47,413 nt of DNA from Pseudodonghicola xiamenensis DSM 18339 (GCF_000429365.1 NZ_AUBS01000033.1:1-47413), one strand, 5' to 3'. Positions 23,760 to 32,335 are shown, counted from the first letter of the stretch. Numbers and translations are program-made. Notes: a model not told the origin generated them from the sequence alone.

Positions 23760-25061
23760 ATGGCTCGCGACACGCTGACAGGCAGCCGCATCCGGGAGCG
23801 GCGGGCGATCCGGGGGCTGCGCCAGGCCGATTTGGCCCGCAGGGTGGGGATTTCGGCCTCCTATCTCAACCTGATCGAGCACAACCGGCGCAGAATCGGC
23901 GGCAAGCTGCTGGTCGACATCGCCCAGGTCCTGGGGGTCGAACCCTCGATGCTGAGCGAGGGCGCCGAAGCGGCGCTGATCGCGGCGCTGCGCGAGGCGG
24001 CGGTGGATGCCGGCACGCCGCTGGCCGAAACCGACCGTGCCGATGAATTCGCCGGGCGCTTTCCCGGCTGGGCCGAGGTGCTGGCCTGGTCGCATCGCCG
24101 CATCGCCTCGCTTGAACGGACCGTGGAAACCCTGTCTGACCGGCTGACTCATGATCCGCGGCTTGCCGCCTCGCTGCACGAGGTGCTCTCGACCGCCGCG
24201 GCGATCCGCTCCACCGCCTCGATCCTGGCCGAGACCGGAGAGCTCGAGCCGGAGTGGCGCGACCGGTTCCATCGCAACCTCAATGAGGACAGCGCCAGGT
24301 TGGCCGACAGTTCCAAGGCACTGGTGGCCTATCTCGACGACAGCGAGGCGGCGCAGGATACCAGGGGCGCGCCGCAAGAGGAGGTCGAGGCCTTCATGGC
24401 CGCCCATGGGCATTTCTTCCCCGATCTGGAAGAGGGACGGGTGGCGATCGGGGAACTGATCGAGGCCGCGCCCGAGCTCACCTCACGCGCGGCGCGCACG
24501 GTGGGACAGGCGGTGCTGGCGCAATATCGTGCCGATGTCGCGCTGATGCCGCTCGCCCCCTTCCGCGAGGCGGTGGCGCGTCACGGGATCGACCCTCTCG
24601 CTCTGGCAGGGGTCTTCGCGGCAGATTTGCCGGCAGTGTTCCGGCGGCTGGCGGCGATGCCGCCGGGGGTGTTGCCCGAGGAGGTCGGCCTGGTGGTCTG
24701 CGACGCCTCGGGATCGGTTTTGTTCCGCAAAGCGCTGACCGGGTTCGCCTTGCCCCGGCATGGCGAATCCTGTCCTTTGTGGCCGCTGTTCACGGCGCTC
24801 AACCGACCCTTGGTTCCGATCCGGCGGCGGGTGTCGCAATTGGGCCGGACCGCAGCGCAGTTCGATTGCTTTGCGGTGGCCTGGCCGTTGGGCCGGCCCG
24901 GCTTCGATGTCGATCCGGTCTATCACTCGATCATGCTGATCCTGCCGGTTGCCGATAGTGCTGCGCCCGAAGTTCAGCCGGTGGGCAGCAGTTGCCGGGT
25001 GTGCCCGCGCGAGGGCTGCGAGGCGCGGCGCGAACCTTCGATCCTGAGCGATGGGTTCTGA
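23760..25061 (+). CDS. XRE-family regulator, ScfR/short-chain-fatty-acyl type
   Basis: A 433-residue regulator. The N-terminal Xre helix-turn-helix (about 8-62: GSRIRERRAIRGLRQADLARRVGISASYLNLIEHNRRRI) resembles the short-chain acyl-CoA regulators (PccR/MccR/RamB group). The C-terminal DUF2083-like part includes GESCPLWPLFTALNRP and a Cys cluster, SCRVCPREGC, that could bind zinc or an Fe-S centre. I see no HExxH metalloprotease-like motif in the middle, which many relatives have. It is divergent from the ABC transporter operon and probably controls it in response to an acyl-CoA; this is inference from family and position. Confidence 0.82.
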   Translation: MARDTLTGSRIRERRAIRGLRQADLARRVGISASYLNLIEHNRRRIGGKLLVDIAQVLGVEPSMLSEGAEAALIAALREAAVDAGTPLAETDRADEFAGRFPGWAEVLAWSHRRIASLERTVETLSDRLTHDPRLAASLHEVLSTAAAIRSTASILAETGELEPEWRDRFHRNLNEDSARLADSSKALVAYLDDSEAAQDTRGAPQEEVEAFMAAHGHFFPDLEEGRVAIGELIEAAPELTSRAARTVGQAVLAQYRADVALMPLAPFREAVARHGIDPLALAGVFAADLPAVFRRLAAMPPGVLPEEVGLVVCDASGSVLFRKALTGFALPRHGESCPLWPLFTALNRPLVPIRRRVSQLGRTAAQFDCFAVAWPLGRPGFDVDPVYHSIMLILPVADSAAPEVQPVGSSCRVCPREGCEARREPSILSDGF

Positions 25062-25185
25062 CGAAGGGTTTTGACTCTCTCCTGCGGCAATGGATATTCT
25101 GGGCCGAACAAACAATCCGGCCCGCCCGGGCCCCGGTCGTTCCGGCCGGGAGCGGGACCGGAGACCATGGGGGAGGAGAAGCCGC

Positions 25186-25566
25186 ATGGGGCGCCAAGTG
25201 CTGCTTATCGAAGACGAAGCCAATATCACGGAGGCGATCCGCTTTCTGCTGACCCGCGACGGTTGGCAGGTGGACACCCATGCCGATGGCTCCGATGCTG
25301 TCGAAACCGTGTGCCGGCTGTCTCCGGACCTGGTCATCCTGGATGTGATGCTGCCGGGCAAGAGTGGCATGGATATTCTGCGCGAACTGCGCGAGATCGA
25401 CAGGCTGCGCGATCTGCCGGTGCTGATGCTGACCGCGCGGGGCCAGTCGCGCGACCGTGACATGGCCGAACGCGCCGGCGTCAGCCGCTTCATGACCAAA
25501 CCGTTCTCGAATACCGAGGTGCTGGACGCTGTCCGCGATCTTTATGCCCAGGCAAATAGCAGATGA
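25186..25566 (+). CDS. Single-domain response regulator (CheY-like receiver)
   Basis: A 126-residue stand-alone receiver. The acidic pocket is ED at 9-10, with phospho-acceptor D53 (VILDVMLPG), switch T83 (MLTARG) and K105 (FMTKPF). There is no output domain, so it acts by protein contact or in a phosphorelay. ATG 25186 follows GGGAGGAG. Its stop overlaps the next gene's ATG by four bases, and the transporter-fused kinase follows, so the three form an operon and the kinase is the likely phosphate donor. Confidence 0.92.
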   Translation: MGRQVLLIEDEANITEAIRFLLTRDGWQVDTHADGSDAVETVCRLSPDLVILDVMLPGKSGMDILRELREIDRLRDLPVLMLTARGQSRDRDMAERAGVSRFMTKPFSNTEVLDAVRDLYAQANSR

Positions 25567-25892
25567 GCGACGGGGCCGAGGAACCTGTGGCGGGCAAGAA
25601 AACACCATCGGTCTTTCTTGAACGTCAGAGCTACCGCCGGCGGCGGCTGATGGATGCGGCGCGATTGCTGCCGGTGCTCGGCGCGCTGCTTTTTGCGGTG
25701 CCGCTGATCTGGCCGCGCGCCGGTCAGCCGGGTGCGGTGCAAAGTTCGCACGGAGTGATCTATATCTTCACCGTTTGGGCGGTGCTGATCCTTGGCAATC
25801 TGTGGTTCGGTCATCTGACCCGAAGCTGGAGCGGTCGTGATCCCGTTGATCCGGGCCGCGAAGGGGATAGCTTCCCACCGGCCGGTGGCTGA
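25563..25892 (+). CDS. Small two-TM protein of the transporter-kinase operon
   Basis: A 109-residue protein that I do not recognise. It has a basic patch (RQSYRRRRLMDAARLL at about 22-37), two predicted TM segments (about 36-53 and 65-83) and a hydrophilic tail. It is translationally coupled to the response regulator (ATGA overlap) and lies 14 bases before the SSS-type kinase. By analogy with the small DUF4212 subunits paired with some sodium/solute symporters, it may be a subunit of the membrane sensor. That is inference from position and topology only. Confidence 0.75.
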   Translation: MSDGAEEPVAGKKTPSVFLERQSYRRRRLMDAARLLPVLGALLFAVPLIWPRAGQPGAVQSSHGVIYIFTVWAVLILGNLWFGHLTRSWSGRDPVDPGREGDSFPPAGG

Positions 25893-25906
25893 AGGAAGGG
25901 CACAGG

Positions 25907-28588
25907 ATGGCAACGCTGAACCTCATGGTGCTGGTTTGCCTGGCCTATGTAGCTTTGCTGTTCATCGTCGCCTTCGCCGCTGATCGTTTCGCCGCCACCG
26001 GCCGCAGCACTTGGCTGCGCTCGCCTTTGATCTATACGTTGTCACTGTCGATCTATTGCACCGCCTGGACCTTTTATGGCGCGGTGGGCTATGCGGCGCG
26101 CTCCGGGCTGGAGTTCGTGACGATCTATCTGGGGCCCACGCTGGTGATGATGGGCTGGTGGTGGGGGTTGCGCAAGCTGGTGCGGGTCGGGCGCAGCCAG
26201 CGGGTCACTTCGGTCGCCGATCTGATTTCCTCGCGCTACGGCAAGTCGAACCTTTTGGCGATCGCGGTCACCGTGCTCGCCGTCATCGGCATCACGCCGT
26301 ATATTGCGCTGCAACTGCAATCCATCACGCTCTCCTTCTCGATCTTCTTCGAAGAGGCACCGGTCGGTAGTTACAGCGACGCCTCGGTGGTGTTCTGGGT
26401 GGCGGTGGGGCTGGCGGTCTTCGCCATCCTCTTCGGCACCCGCAACCTGGACGCGAACGAACGCCACCATGGCGTCGTCACTGCCATCGCGCTTGAGGCG
26501 GTGGTCAAGCTGGTGGCGCTGCTGGCGGTGGGCATCTTCGTGGTCTGGGGCCTGTCGGGCGGTGTGGCCGAGACGCTGGCGCGGATCGACGCCTCGCCCA
26601 TCGGGGAATGGCAGGTGAATGGCAGTCGCTGGGCGACGATCACCTTCCTGGCGGTGGCGGCCTTCGTCTGTCTGCCGCGGATGTTCCAGGTGATGGTGGT
26701 CGAGAACGATGATGAACGCCATCTGCGGACGGCAGCCTGGGCCTTTCCGCTCTATCTTCTGTTAATCAGCCTCTTCGTGGTGCCGATCGCGGTGGTGGGC
26801 CTCGATGTGATGCCGGCGGGCGCCAATCCCGACATGTTCGTGCTGACCGTGCCGCTGGCGCAGGGCAAGGCGGCGCTGGCGATGCTGTCGTTTTTGGGTG
26901 GCTTTTCCTCGGCCACCTCGATGGTGATCGTGGCCGCGATGGCGCTGTCGACCATGGTGTCGAACCATGTGGTGATGCCGATCTGGCTGTCGGCGCAGGG
27001 GGATCGCGCCTCGGTCTCGGGGGATGTGCGCAGCGTGGTTCTGCTGGCACGCCGGATCTCGATCGGGGCGATCATGGCGCTGGGCTATTTCTATTTCCGG
27101 TTGTCGGGGGGCGGCTCGGCGCTGGCCTCGATCGGGCTGATCTCCTTTGCCGGCATCGCTCAGATCCTGCCGGCGATGATAGGCGGGCTGTTCTGGCGCG
27201 GTGCCACCCGGATCGGCGCGCTGGCAGGGTTGACGGTGGGATTTGCGCTCTGGCTCTATACGCTGCTGCTGCCGCAGCTCGGCGCCGGCATCCTGCCGCA
27301 ATCGGTGCTGGAACAGGGGCTTTTCGGTTTCGGCTGGCTGCGGCCCGAGGCGCTTTTCGGCATCGAAGGGCTCGATCCCATCGTGCATTCGGTGATGTGG
27401 AGCATGCTGCTGAACGCTGGCGTTTTCTGCCTGGGCTCGATGCTGAGCTTTCCCAGCCCGCTGGAGCGGTTGCAGGGCGCGCAATTCGTCGATGTCTTCG
27501 ACCACTCCGCCGGCCCGCGCGGCTGGACCGGATCGGTGGCACAGAGCGAGGACCTGATGATCATGACCCAGCGCATCCTCGGCGCGCGGGAGGCGCAGGT
27601 GCTGTTCCAGCGTGAGGCGGCATTGCAGGGCGGTCGCGGTCATCTGCCAGAGCCGACACCGTTGTTCTTGGAGCGGCTGGAGCGCGAGCTCAGCGGCTCG
27701 GTCGGAGCGGCGGCGGCCCATGCGATGATCGGCCAGATTGTCGGTGGTTCCTCGGTGTCGGTCGAGGATCTGCTGGCGGTGGCCGATGAGAGCGCGCAGC
27801 TGATGGAGTATTCCAGCCAGTTGGAGGCGAAATCGGCGGAACTGGCCCGTACCGCGCGGAAGTTGCGCGAGGCAAATGAAAAGCTGACGCAGATTTCACT
27901 GCAGAAGGACGCATTCCTTGGGCAGATCAGCCATGAATTGCGCACACCGATGACCTCGATCCGGGCCTTTTCGGAAATCCTGCGTGACGAGGACAACCTG
28001 ACCGAGGGGGAGAAGGTTCGCTATGCCGGGATCATTCATGATGAAGCCCTTCGGCTGACCCGGCTGCTGAACGACCTTCTGGATCTGAGCGTGCTGGAAA
28101 GCGGTCAAGTGACGTTGAACATGCGGACCGGCCTGATTTCCGAGGTGCTGGACCGTGCCGTTTCGGCGGCGCTTGCGGGGGCCGAAGGTTCGTTGCTGGT
28201 ACGTCGTCGTCAGGGCACCGAGGCAATCCGGCTTACCTCGGATTTCGACCGGCTGGCGCAGGTCTTCATTAACCTGATTTCCAACGCGCAGAAATACTGT
28301 AATGCGCCGCAGCCGGAACTGGTGATTTCGGTGCATGATGTCGGTGGCCAGGTGGTGGTCGATTTCATCGACAACGGCGGCGGTGTTCCGGTCGAGGTGC
28401 AATCGACCGTCTTTGAAAAGTTCTTTCGGGTGAATGCCGAAAAGGCCGGCGGCGCCGGGCTGGGACTGGCAATCTCGAAGGAGATCATGCAGCGGCTCGG
28501 CGGCGATATCGTCTACCTGCCGGGGCATACCGGCGGGGCGTTCCGGGTCAGCCTGCCGCTGGAGGAGGCGCAAGTGGGGCAGGGCTGA
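25907..28588 (+). CDS. Sensor histidine kinase with sodium/solute symporter (SSS) domain
   Basis: An 893-residue fusion. Residues about 1-500 are a 12-13 TM SSS-family transporter domain (RSPLIYTLSLSIYCTAWTFYGAVGYAARSGLEF, SSATSMVIVAAMALSTMVSNHVVMP). A coiled-coil at about 630-660 leads into a HisKA domain with phospho-acceptor H676 (GQISHELRTP), then a HATPase domain with an N box (NLISNAQKYCN), G1 (DNGGG) and G2 (GGAGLGLAISKEI). It has no receiver domain of its own; the upstream CheY-like protein is the probable partner. CbrA of Pseudomonas has the same architecture and couples transport to nutrient sensing. The ligand here is unknown. Confidence 0.93.
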   Translation: MATLNLMVLVCLAYVALLFIVAFAADRFAATGRSTWLRSPLIYTLSLSIYCTAWTFYGAVGYAARSGLEFVTIYLGPTLVMMGWWWGLRKLVRVGRSQRVTSVADLISSRYGKSNLLAIAVTVLAVIGITPYIALQLQSITLSFSIFFEEAPVGSYSDASVVFWVAVGLAVFAILFGTRNLDANERHHGVVTAIALEAVVKLVALLAVGIFVVWGLSGGVAETLARIDASPIGEWQVNGSRWATITFLAVAAFVCLPRMFQVMVVENDDERHLRTAAWAFPLYLLLISLFVVPIAVVGLDVMPAGANPDMFVLTVPLAQGKAALAMLSFLGGFSSATSMVIVAAMALSTMVSNHVVMPIWLSAQGDRASVSGDVRSVVLLARRISIGAIMALGYFYFRLSGGGSALASIGLISFAGIAQILPAMIGGLFWRGATRIGALAGLTVGFALWLYTLLLPQLGAGILPQSVLEQGLFGFGWLRPEALFGIEGLDPIVHSVMWSMLLNAGVFCLGSMLSFPSPLERLQGAQFVDVFDHSAGPRGWTGSVAQSEDLMIMTQRILGAREAQVLFQREAALQGGRGHLPEPTPLFLERLERELSGSVGAAAAHAMIGQIVGGSSVSVEDLLAVADESAQLMEYSSQLEAKSAELARTARKLREANEKLTQISLQKDAFLGQISHELRTPMTSIRAFSEILRDEDNLTEGEKVRYAGIIHDEALRLTRLLNDLLDLSVLESGQVTLNMRTGLISEVLDRAVSAALAGAEGSLLVRRRQGTEAIRLTSDFDRLAQVFINLISNAQKYCNAPQPELVISVHDVGGQVVVDFIDNGGGVPVEVQSTVFEKFFRVNAEKAGGAGLGLAISKEIMQRLGGDIVYLPGHTGGAFRVSLPLEEAQVGQG

Positions 28589-28638
28589 CAGGGGGCGGCG
28601 GTTTGATCAAAGGCGGATGTGGCCCGCGGAAAAGCCGG

Positions 28639-28667
28639 TTGACGAGATTTAGACCAGTGGTCTAAAT
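28639..28667 (+). promoter_or_regulatory. Promoter and palindromic operator of the TetR gene
   Basis: A perfect 21-base palindrome, arms atttagacca/tggtctaaat around g at 28647-28667, covers a plausible -35 (TTGACG, 28639) and -10 (TCTAAA, 28661). It ends six bases before the TetR start codon, fitting autorepression. Confidence 0.8.
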
Positions 28668-28673
28668 GCTCAT

Positions 28674-29330
28674 ATGACAGACTCGGACATTACCCCGCGC
28701 AAGCGATTTCATGCTCTGGACGCCCGGGAGCGGGCGCGTTGGCTCGATCCGGCTGAGGCGGAATTCTGCGCCCACGGGTTCGAAAACGCCTCGTTGAACC
28801 GCATCCTGAAACAGGCGGGGATGAGCAAGGGACGCTCTTATCACTACTTCGCCGATAAGGGAGAACTGTTTCGTGCCACGCTCGACCGCCGGATGGCAGG
28901 GATTGCAGAATTATGCGATGCGGCGGTGCTGGCGGCAAAGGAGCCTGGGCTGTTCTGGCAAGAGGTCGCGGCGCTCGGCGCACGGCTGACCGCCGCCTTG
29001 CAAAAGGATGAAAGGCTGGCGGCACTGATCCGAACCCTGCATCAGGAACGCGCGGCGCAACAGGCCTGTGCGGTGCAGCTGGACGTTTTTCGCGCCCGGG
29101 TTGAGGCCTTGCTGACCGCGGGGCAGGCGATTGGGGCGGTGCGTGGCGATCTGCCTACATCGCTGCTTGTTGCGGTGACATTGCAGCTGATCGTGACGGT
29201 CGATCACTGGTTCGCCGACCATGCGGCAGCCCTGGACATGGCGCAGGAACAGCTCCTGTCCCGACAGGCCTTCGGCCTGCTGATCGCGCCACTTATCCCC
29301 CCATCACAGTTTGGAGACGATCTTCCATGA
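28674..29330 (+). CDS. TetR/AcrR-family transcriptional regulator
   Basis: A 218-residue repressor. The N-terminal helix-turn-helix covers about 22-68 (AEAEFCAHGFENASLNRILKQAGMSKGRSYHYFADKGELF). The C-terminal helical ligand domain is unrecognised. No Shine-Dalgarno sequence is visible: the ATG lies six bases after the operator and close to the predicted transcription start, so the mRNA may be leaderless. It is coupled by ATGA overlap to a membrane protein gene that it probably controls. The inducer is unknown. Confidence 0.9.
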   Translation: MTDSDITPRKRFHALDARERARWLDPAEAEFCAHGFENASLNRILKQAGMSKGRSYHYFADKGELFRATLDRRMAGIAELCDAAVLAAKEPGLFWQEVAALGARLTAALQKDERLAALIRTLHQERAAQQACAVQLDVFRARVEALLTAGQAIGAVRGDLPTSLLVAVTLQLIVTVDHWFADHAAALDMAQEQLLSRQAFGLLIAPLIPPSQFGDDLP

Positions 29331-29821
29331 CCCTGACCCGTATCCTTGCGGTACTGCTGTTTCTAAGCGCTGCGAATCTTGCCTTGATGATCCCGGGCGG
29401 TTTTGTCGAAAATCGCGTTTTTCCCGGTTATCCGGTGGCGATTCTGGTGGCCTTCAACATCTTTTTGACCGGGCTCGGGCTGGGCAGTCTGATGTTGGGC
29501 GTGCGGGTCTGGCGCAGCGGTGGTGCCGGGGGCTGGGGCGCGCTGGCCGGGTTGGGCTATCTGGCGGTCTATCTACTGGATCTTGCCCATATCTTTCCAG
29601 TGGCCGAGGCGCAGATGTCGTCGCTTCTGATCACGCTGGAGGAGATCGGGACACTTCTGGGGCTGATGCTGGTTGCTGCGGGCCTGCGGGTTGAGGTGCT
29701 CGGCAAGGGCTCAGCCCAGGACGGGGGGATGGCGCTGCCGCGTGGGCTGCTTGTCTGCATGGCGATCCTGTCGGTGATCATCATTCTCTTTGCGACCTGG
29801 TCGGCGATGCATCTGGCATAG
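29327..29821 (+). CDS. Four-TM membrane protein co-expressed with the TetR regulator
   Basis: A 164-residue hydrophobic protein with about four TM segments (roughly 5-25, 37-60, 66-88 and 135-158). I do not recognise a family. Translation is coupled to the TetR gene, whose stop it overlaps by four bases. It is too short and lacks the motifs of an efflux pump. It may be a small stress or antibiotic-response membrane protein under that repressor; this is inference from the operon alone. Confidence 0.78.
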   Translation: MTLTRILAVLLFLSAANLALMIPGGFVENRVFPGYPVAILVAFNIFLTGLGLGSLMLGVRVWRSGGAGGWGALAGLGYLAVYLLDLAHIFPVAEAQMSSLLITLEEIGTLLGLMLVAAGLRVEVLGKGSAQDGGMALPRGLLVCMAILSVIIILFATWSAMHLA

Positions 29822-29872
29822 CTTGGGGCCTATTACCCGTCGCCAGAACACCAGTGCGCGAGGGGTAAAGAA

Positions 29873-29895
29873 AAAGCGGCCCTTGGGGCCGCTTT
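29873..29895 (-). terminator. Terminator of the sulfur operon
   Basis: Perfect 10-base stem aaagcggccc/gggccgcttt with loop ttg. On the minus strand it runs into a T-rich tail, so it ends the minus-strand sulfur operon. It can also serve the convergent membrane-protein gene. Confidence 0.85.
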
Positions 29896-29921
29896 CTGTG
29901 TCTCTGTCGTGCGGGAGACGC

Positions 29922-30365
29922 TCAGCCGCGGCTGGCGGCGAGCGCTTCCAGCGCCGGGCGCAGGTGATCGAGCTGATAGCCTGCGGCGGCGGCCTTCTCC
30001 AGGATCTCGTCAACCGGCAAGGTTCCAGCTTGGCCGAGCGCCCAGATCACCGTGCTGCGGGTGCCTGTGCGGCAATAGCCCAGCACCGGACCGGTGGCGT
30101 CGGCGATGGCTTCGACCTGGCGAATGCCGTTCTCCGGTGTCAGCGTGGTCTGATCCAGCGGCAACGGGATGAAGGTGATCCCCACCGCTTCGGCTGCGTC
30201 GCGCATGGCGGCGCAGCTCTGTTCAGGCCCGATTTCGGAATCGGGACGGTTACAGATCACCGTGGTAAAGCCGGCCTCGGCGAGGGCGGGCATATCTTCC
30301 ACCGAAATCTGCGGCGAAACGGCGTAGCCGGGGGTGAGTGCGCGAATATCCATGACCCGAGTCAT
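29922..30365 (-). CDS. TIGR01244/DUF442 sulfurtransferase-phosphatase-like protein
   Basis: A 147-residue protein of the DUF442 family, a rhodanese/dual-specificity-phosphatase-like fold. The loop CRTGTRS, with Cys at 98, forms the active site, and an ICNRPDSE motif lies at about 37-44. In several bacteria this domain is fused to the persulfide dioxygenase Blh under BigR control; here it is a separate last gene. It probably handles persulfide sulfur. Its ATG overlaps the stop of the preceding YeeE-like gene by one base (TAATG). Confidence 0.9.
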   Translation of the reverse strand: MTRVMDIRALTPGYAVSPQISVEDMPALAEAGFTTVICNRPDSEIGPEQSCAAMRDAAEAVGITFIPLPLDQTTLTPENGIRQVEAIADATGPVLGYCRTGTRSTVIWALGQAGTLPVDEILEKAAAAGYQLDHLRPALEALAASRG

Positions 30366-30796
30366 TACGCTGCCGCCGCAACCCTGTCCAGTCCGCGCCC
30401 CACCGCCGGTGCGGCCCCCATGCCGATCAGCATGGCCACGACGAAGACCAGCCCGCCGATGCCGTTATAGGTGATCGAGGCGATCGCCGGGCCGGGGCAG
30501 ATGCCGGCCAGCCCCCAGCCCATGCCGAAGAGAATCGAACCGACGATCAGCCGGTGATCGAGCTCGGGCCGGGGCAGGGCGGGGAAGTCGCCGCCGACCA
30601 GCGGATGGCGACCGCGGGTCAGTCGCCAGGCGAAGAACATCGGGATGATGGCGCCGCCCATGACGAAGGCCAGCGTCGGATCCCAGTTACCGAAGACATC
30701 GAGCCAGCCCTGCACCTTGGTGGTGTCGGTCATGCCCGAGATGAAGAGTCCGGCACCGAACAGGCCGCCGGCGATCAGAGACAGAAGAATGCGCAT
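30365..30796 (-). CDS. YeeE/YedE half-protein (DUF6691 type)
   Basis: A 143-residue membrane protein with about four TM segments: the C-terminal half of the YeeE/YedE sulfur-compound transporter fold. It starts MRILLSLIAGGLFGAGLFISGMTDTTKVQGWLDVFGNWDP and carries the conserved GICPGPAI motif with Cys 100. In YeeE the equivalent cysteines relay thiosulfate across the membrane. A longer open frame runs through here, but the ATG at 30796 overlaps the partner gene's stop (ATGA) and gives the family start. It should pair with the next protein. Confidence 0.9.
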   Translation of the reverse strand: MRILLSLIAGGLFGAGLFISGMTDTTKVQGWLDVFGNWDPTLAFVMGGAIIPMFFAWRLTRGRHPLVGGDFPALPRPELDHRLIVGSILFGMGWGLAGICPGPAIASITYNGIGGLVFVVAMLIGMGAAPAVGRGLDRVAAAA

Positions 30797-31224
30797 CAGA
30801 TCACCCCCAGCACATGACGGAACAGCGCCAGCGTCAGCCCGCCGGCCAGAATATAGAAGACGGTGGCGACGATGCCGCGCAGTGACAGCCGCGAGATGCC
30901 ACAGACCCCGTGCCCCGAAGTGCAGCCGTTGGCGATCCGGGTGCCGACCCCCACCAGAAGACCGGCGCCGATGATCACCCACCAGTTCGACGTCAGATGC
31001 GTGCTGATCTCGACGTTGTAGAGCGGCCAGAGCAGCAGCGGCATCAGGATGACGCCGGCCAGAAACGCCAGCCGTTCCCACAGGGTGGACCAGCCGCTGC
31101 CATCCACCAATCCACCGATGATGCCCGAGGCCCCCATGATCCGCCCGTTGCCGAGCAGATAGACGGCGCCGCCCAACCCGATCAGCAAGCCGCCGACCAG
31201 GCCCCAGATCCAATCTGTTTCCAT
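30796..31224 (-). CDS. YeeE/YedE half-protein, N-terminal type
   Basis: A 142-residue membrane protein with about four TM segments. It carries the signature NGCTSGHGVCGISRLSLRG with Cys 101 and 108, the expected sulfur relay residues of the YeeE family. With the following coupled gene it makes a full two-part YeeE/YedE transporter, probably for thiosulfate, sulfite or another small sulfur species. It lies 114 bases after the persulfide dioxygenase gene in the same direction. Confidence 0.9.
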   Translation of the reverse strand: METDWIWGLVGGLLIGLGGAVYLLGNGRIMGASGIIGGLVDGSGWSTLWERLAFLAGVILMPLLLWPLYNVEISTHLTSNWWVIIGAGLLVGVGTRIANGCTSGHGVCGISRLSLRGIVATVFYILAGGLTLALFRHVLGVI

Positions 31225-31338
31225 GAAGTGTTCCCTATTGTTTTTGCGTCGGTTTCATCCATTGCCAAGCTGTGCGGACCCGGCGCCGGATGCACGGAAG
31301 CCGGGGGACCGGGCGGTCCTCCGGCCGGTTCGGCTCTG

Positions 31339-32202
31339 TCAGAGCTTGTTCACCGGAAGTTTGAGAAAGACATCGCCTTGGTCATCGGCGGGCGGCATCT
31401 GGCCGGCCCGCATATTGACCTGCAGCGAGGGCAGAATCAGCCGGGGCATTGCCAGCGTCGCATCACGCGCATCGCGCATGGATACGAAATCCTCGATGTT
31501 CTTGCCGGCGCCGACATGGATGTTCAGGGCCTTCTGCTCGCCCACTGTAGTCTCCCAGGCGTATTCGTCACGGCCCGGCGCCTTGTAGTCGTGGCCGACG
31601 AAGATGCGGGTTTGGTCGGGAAGCGCTAGGATCTTCTGGATCGACTTGTAAAGCGTTTCCGAAGACCCTCCGGGGAAGTCGCAGCGGGCGGTGCCGAAGT
31701 CGGGCATGAACAGCGTGTCGCCCACGAAGGCGGCATCGCCGATCACATAGGTCAGGCAGGCGGGGGTATGGCCAGGCGTGTGTAGCACGTCGCCGCGCAT
31801 CTGCCCGATCATGAAACTGTCGCCCTCCTTGAACAGCGCGTCGAACTGACTGCCGTCACGCTGGAATTCTGTCCCTTCGTTGAAGACCTTGCCGAAGGTG
31901 TCTTGCACGACGGTGATGTGGTCGCCGATGCCGATCTTGCCGCCGACCTTCTCCTGGATATAGGGCGCCGCCGACAGGTGGTCAGCGTGGACGTGGCTTT
32001 CCAGGATCCACTCGACGTTCAGACCTTCTTCCTGCACATAGGCAACAACCGCATCCGCCGACTTGGTGGAAGTGCGGCCAGAGGCGTGATCGAAGTCCAG
32101 AACGCTGTCGATGATGGCGCAGGCTTTACCGTGCGGCTCGCGGACGACATAGGACACGGTATTCGTGCCCTCGTCGAAAAAGGCTTTCACAAAGGGGGTC
32201 AT
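31339..32202 (-). CDS. Persulfide dioxygenase-like metallo-beta-lactamase protein (Blh/ETHE1 type)
   Basis: A 287-residue MBL-fold protein. Iron ligands in the ETHE1 pattern are visible: H70, H72 and D74-H75 (ESHVHADH), H145 (HTPGHT), D162 (VGDTLF) and H204 (VGHDY). The GTARCDFPGGSSETLYKSI segment is typical of bacterial persulfide dioxygenases. It oxidises glutathione persulfide to sulfite. I chose ATG 32202, preceded by GGAG; ATG 32214 is in frame. First gene of the sulfur operon. It has no fused rhodanese domain. Regulation by the SqrR-like protein is inferred. Confidence 0.92.
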   Translation of the reverse strand: MTPFVKAFFDEGTNTVSYVVREPHGKACAIIDSVLDFDHASGRTSTKSADAVVAYVQEEGLNVEWILESHVHADHLSAAPYIQEKVGGKIGIGDHITVVQDTFGKVFNEGTEFQRDGSQFDALFKEGDSFMIGQMRGDVLHTPGHTPACLTYVIGDAAFVGDTLFMPDFGTARCDFPGGSSETLYKSIQKILALPDQTRIFVGHDYKAPGRDEYAWETTVGEQKALNIHVGAGKNIEDFVSMRDARDATLAMPRLILPSLQVNMRAGQMPPADDQGDVFLKLPVNKL

Positions 32203-32237
32203 CGGGCTCTCCATTGGTCTTTGCGTAATACATATAT

Positions 32238-32248
32238 TTCAAATTGAA
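32238..32248. promoter_or_regulatory. Candidate operator of the sulfur operon
   Basis: Perfect palindrome ttcaa-a-ttgaa in an A+T-rich stretch, 36 bases upstream of the persulfide dioxygenase start. It shares an ATAT-TCAA core with a site upstream of the SqrR-like gene (7652-7666). Tentative SqrR/BigR-type site. Confidence 0.45.
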
Positions 32249-32335
32249 TGTGTTGCAAGACGTTCGCCAAAATTGCAGTAAGGTAATCGCGGCATGTCGT
32301 CGATGACCGGCGGGGTACCGCAAGGGGGGCCTTCG

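Noticed and set aside
26762..27721. 319-codon minus-strand open frame
   Set aside because: Antisense to the transporter-kinase gene, with low-complexity Arg/Gln/His composition.
30797..31213. Single fused 282-residue YeeE protein
   Set aside because: The upstream part of that frame is an out-of-frame shadow of the first half-protein; two overlapping genes with family starts explain the region better.
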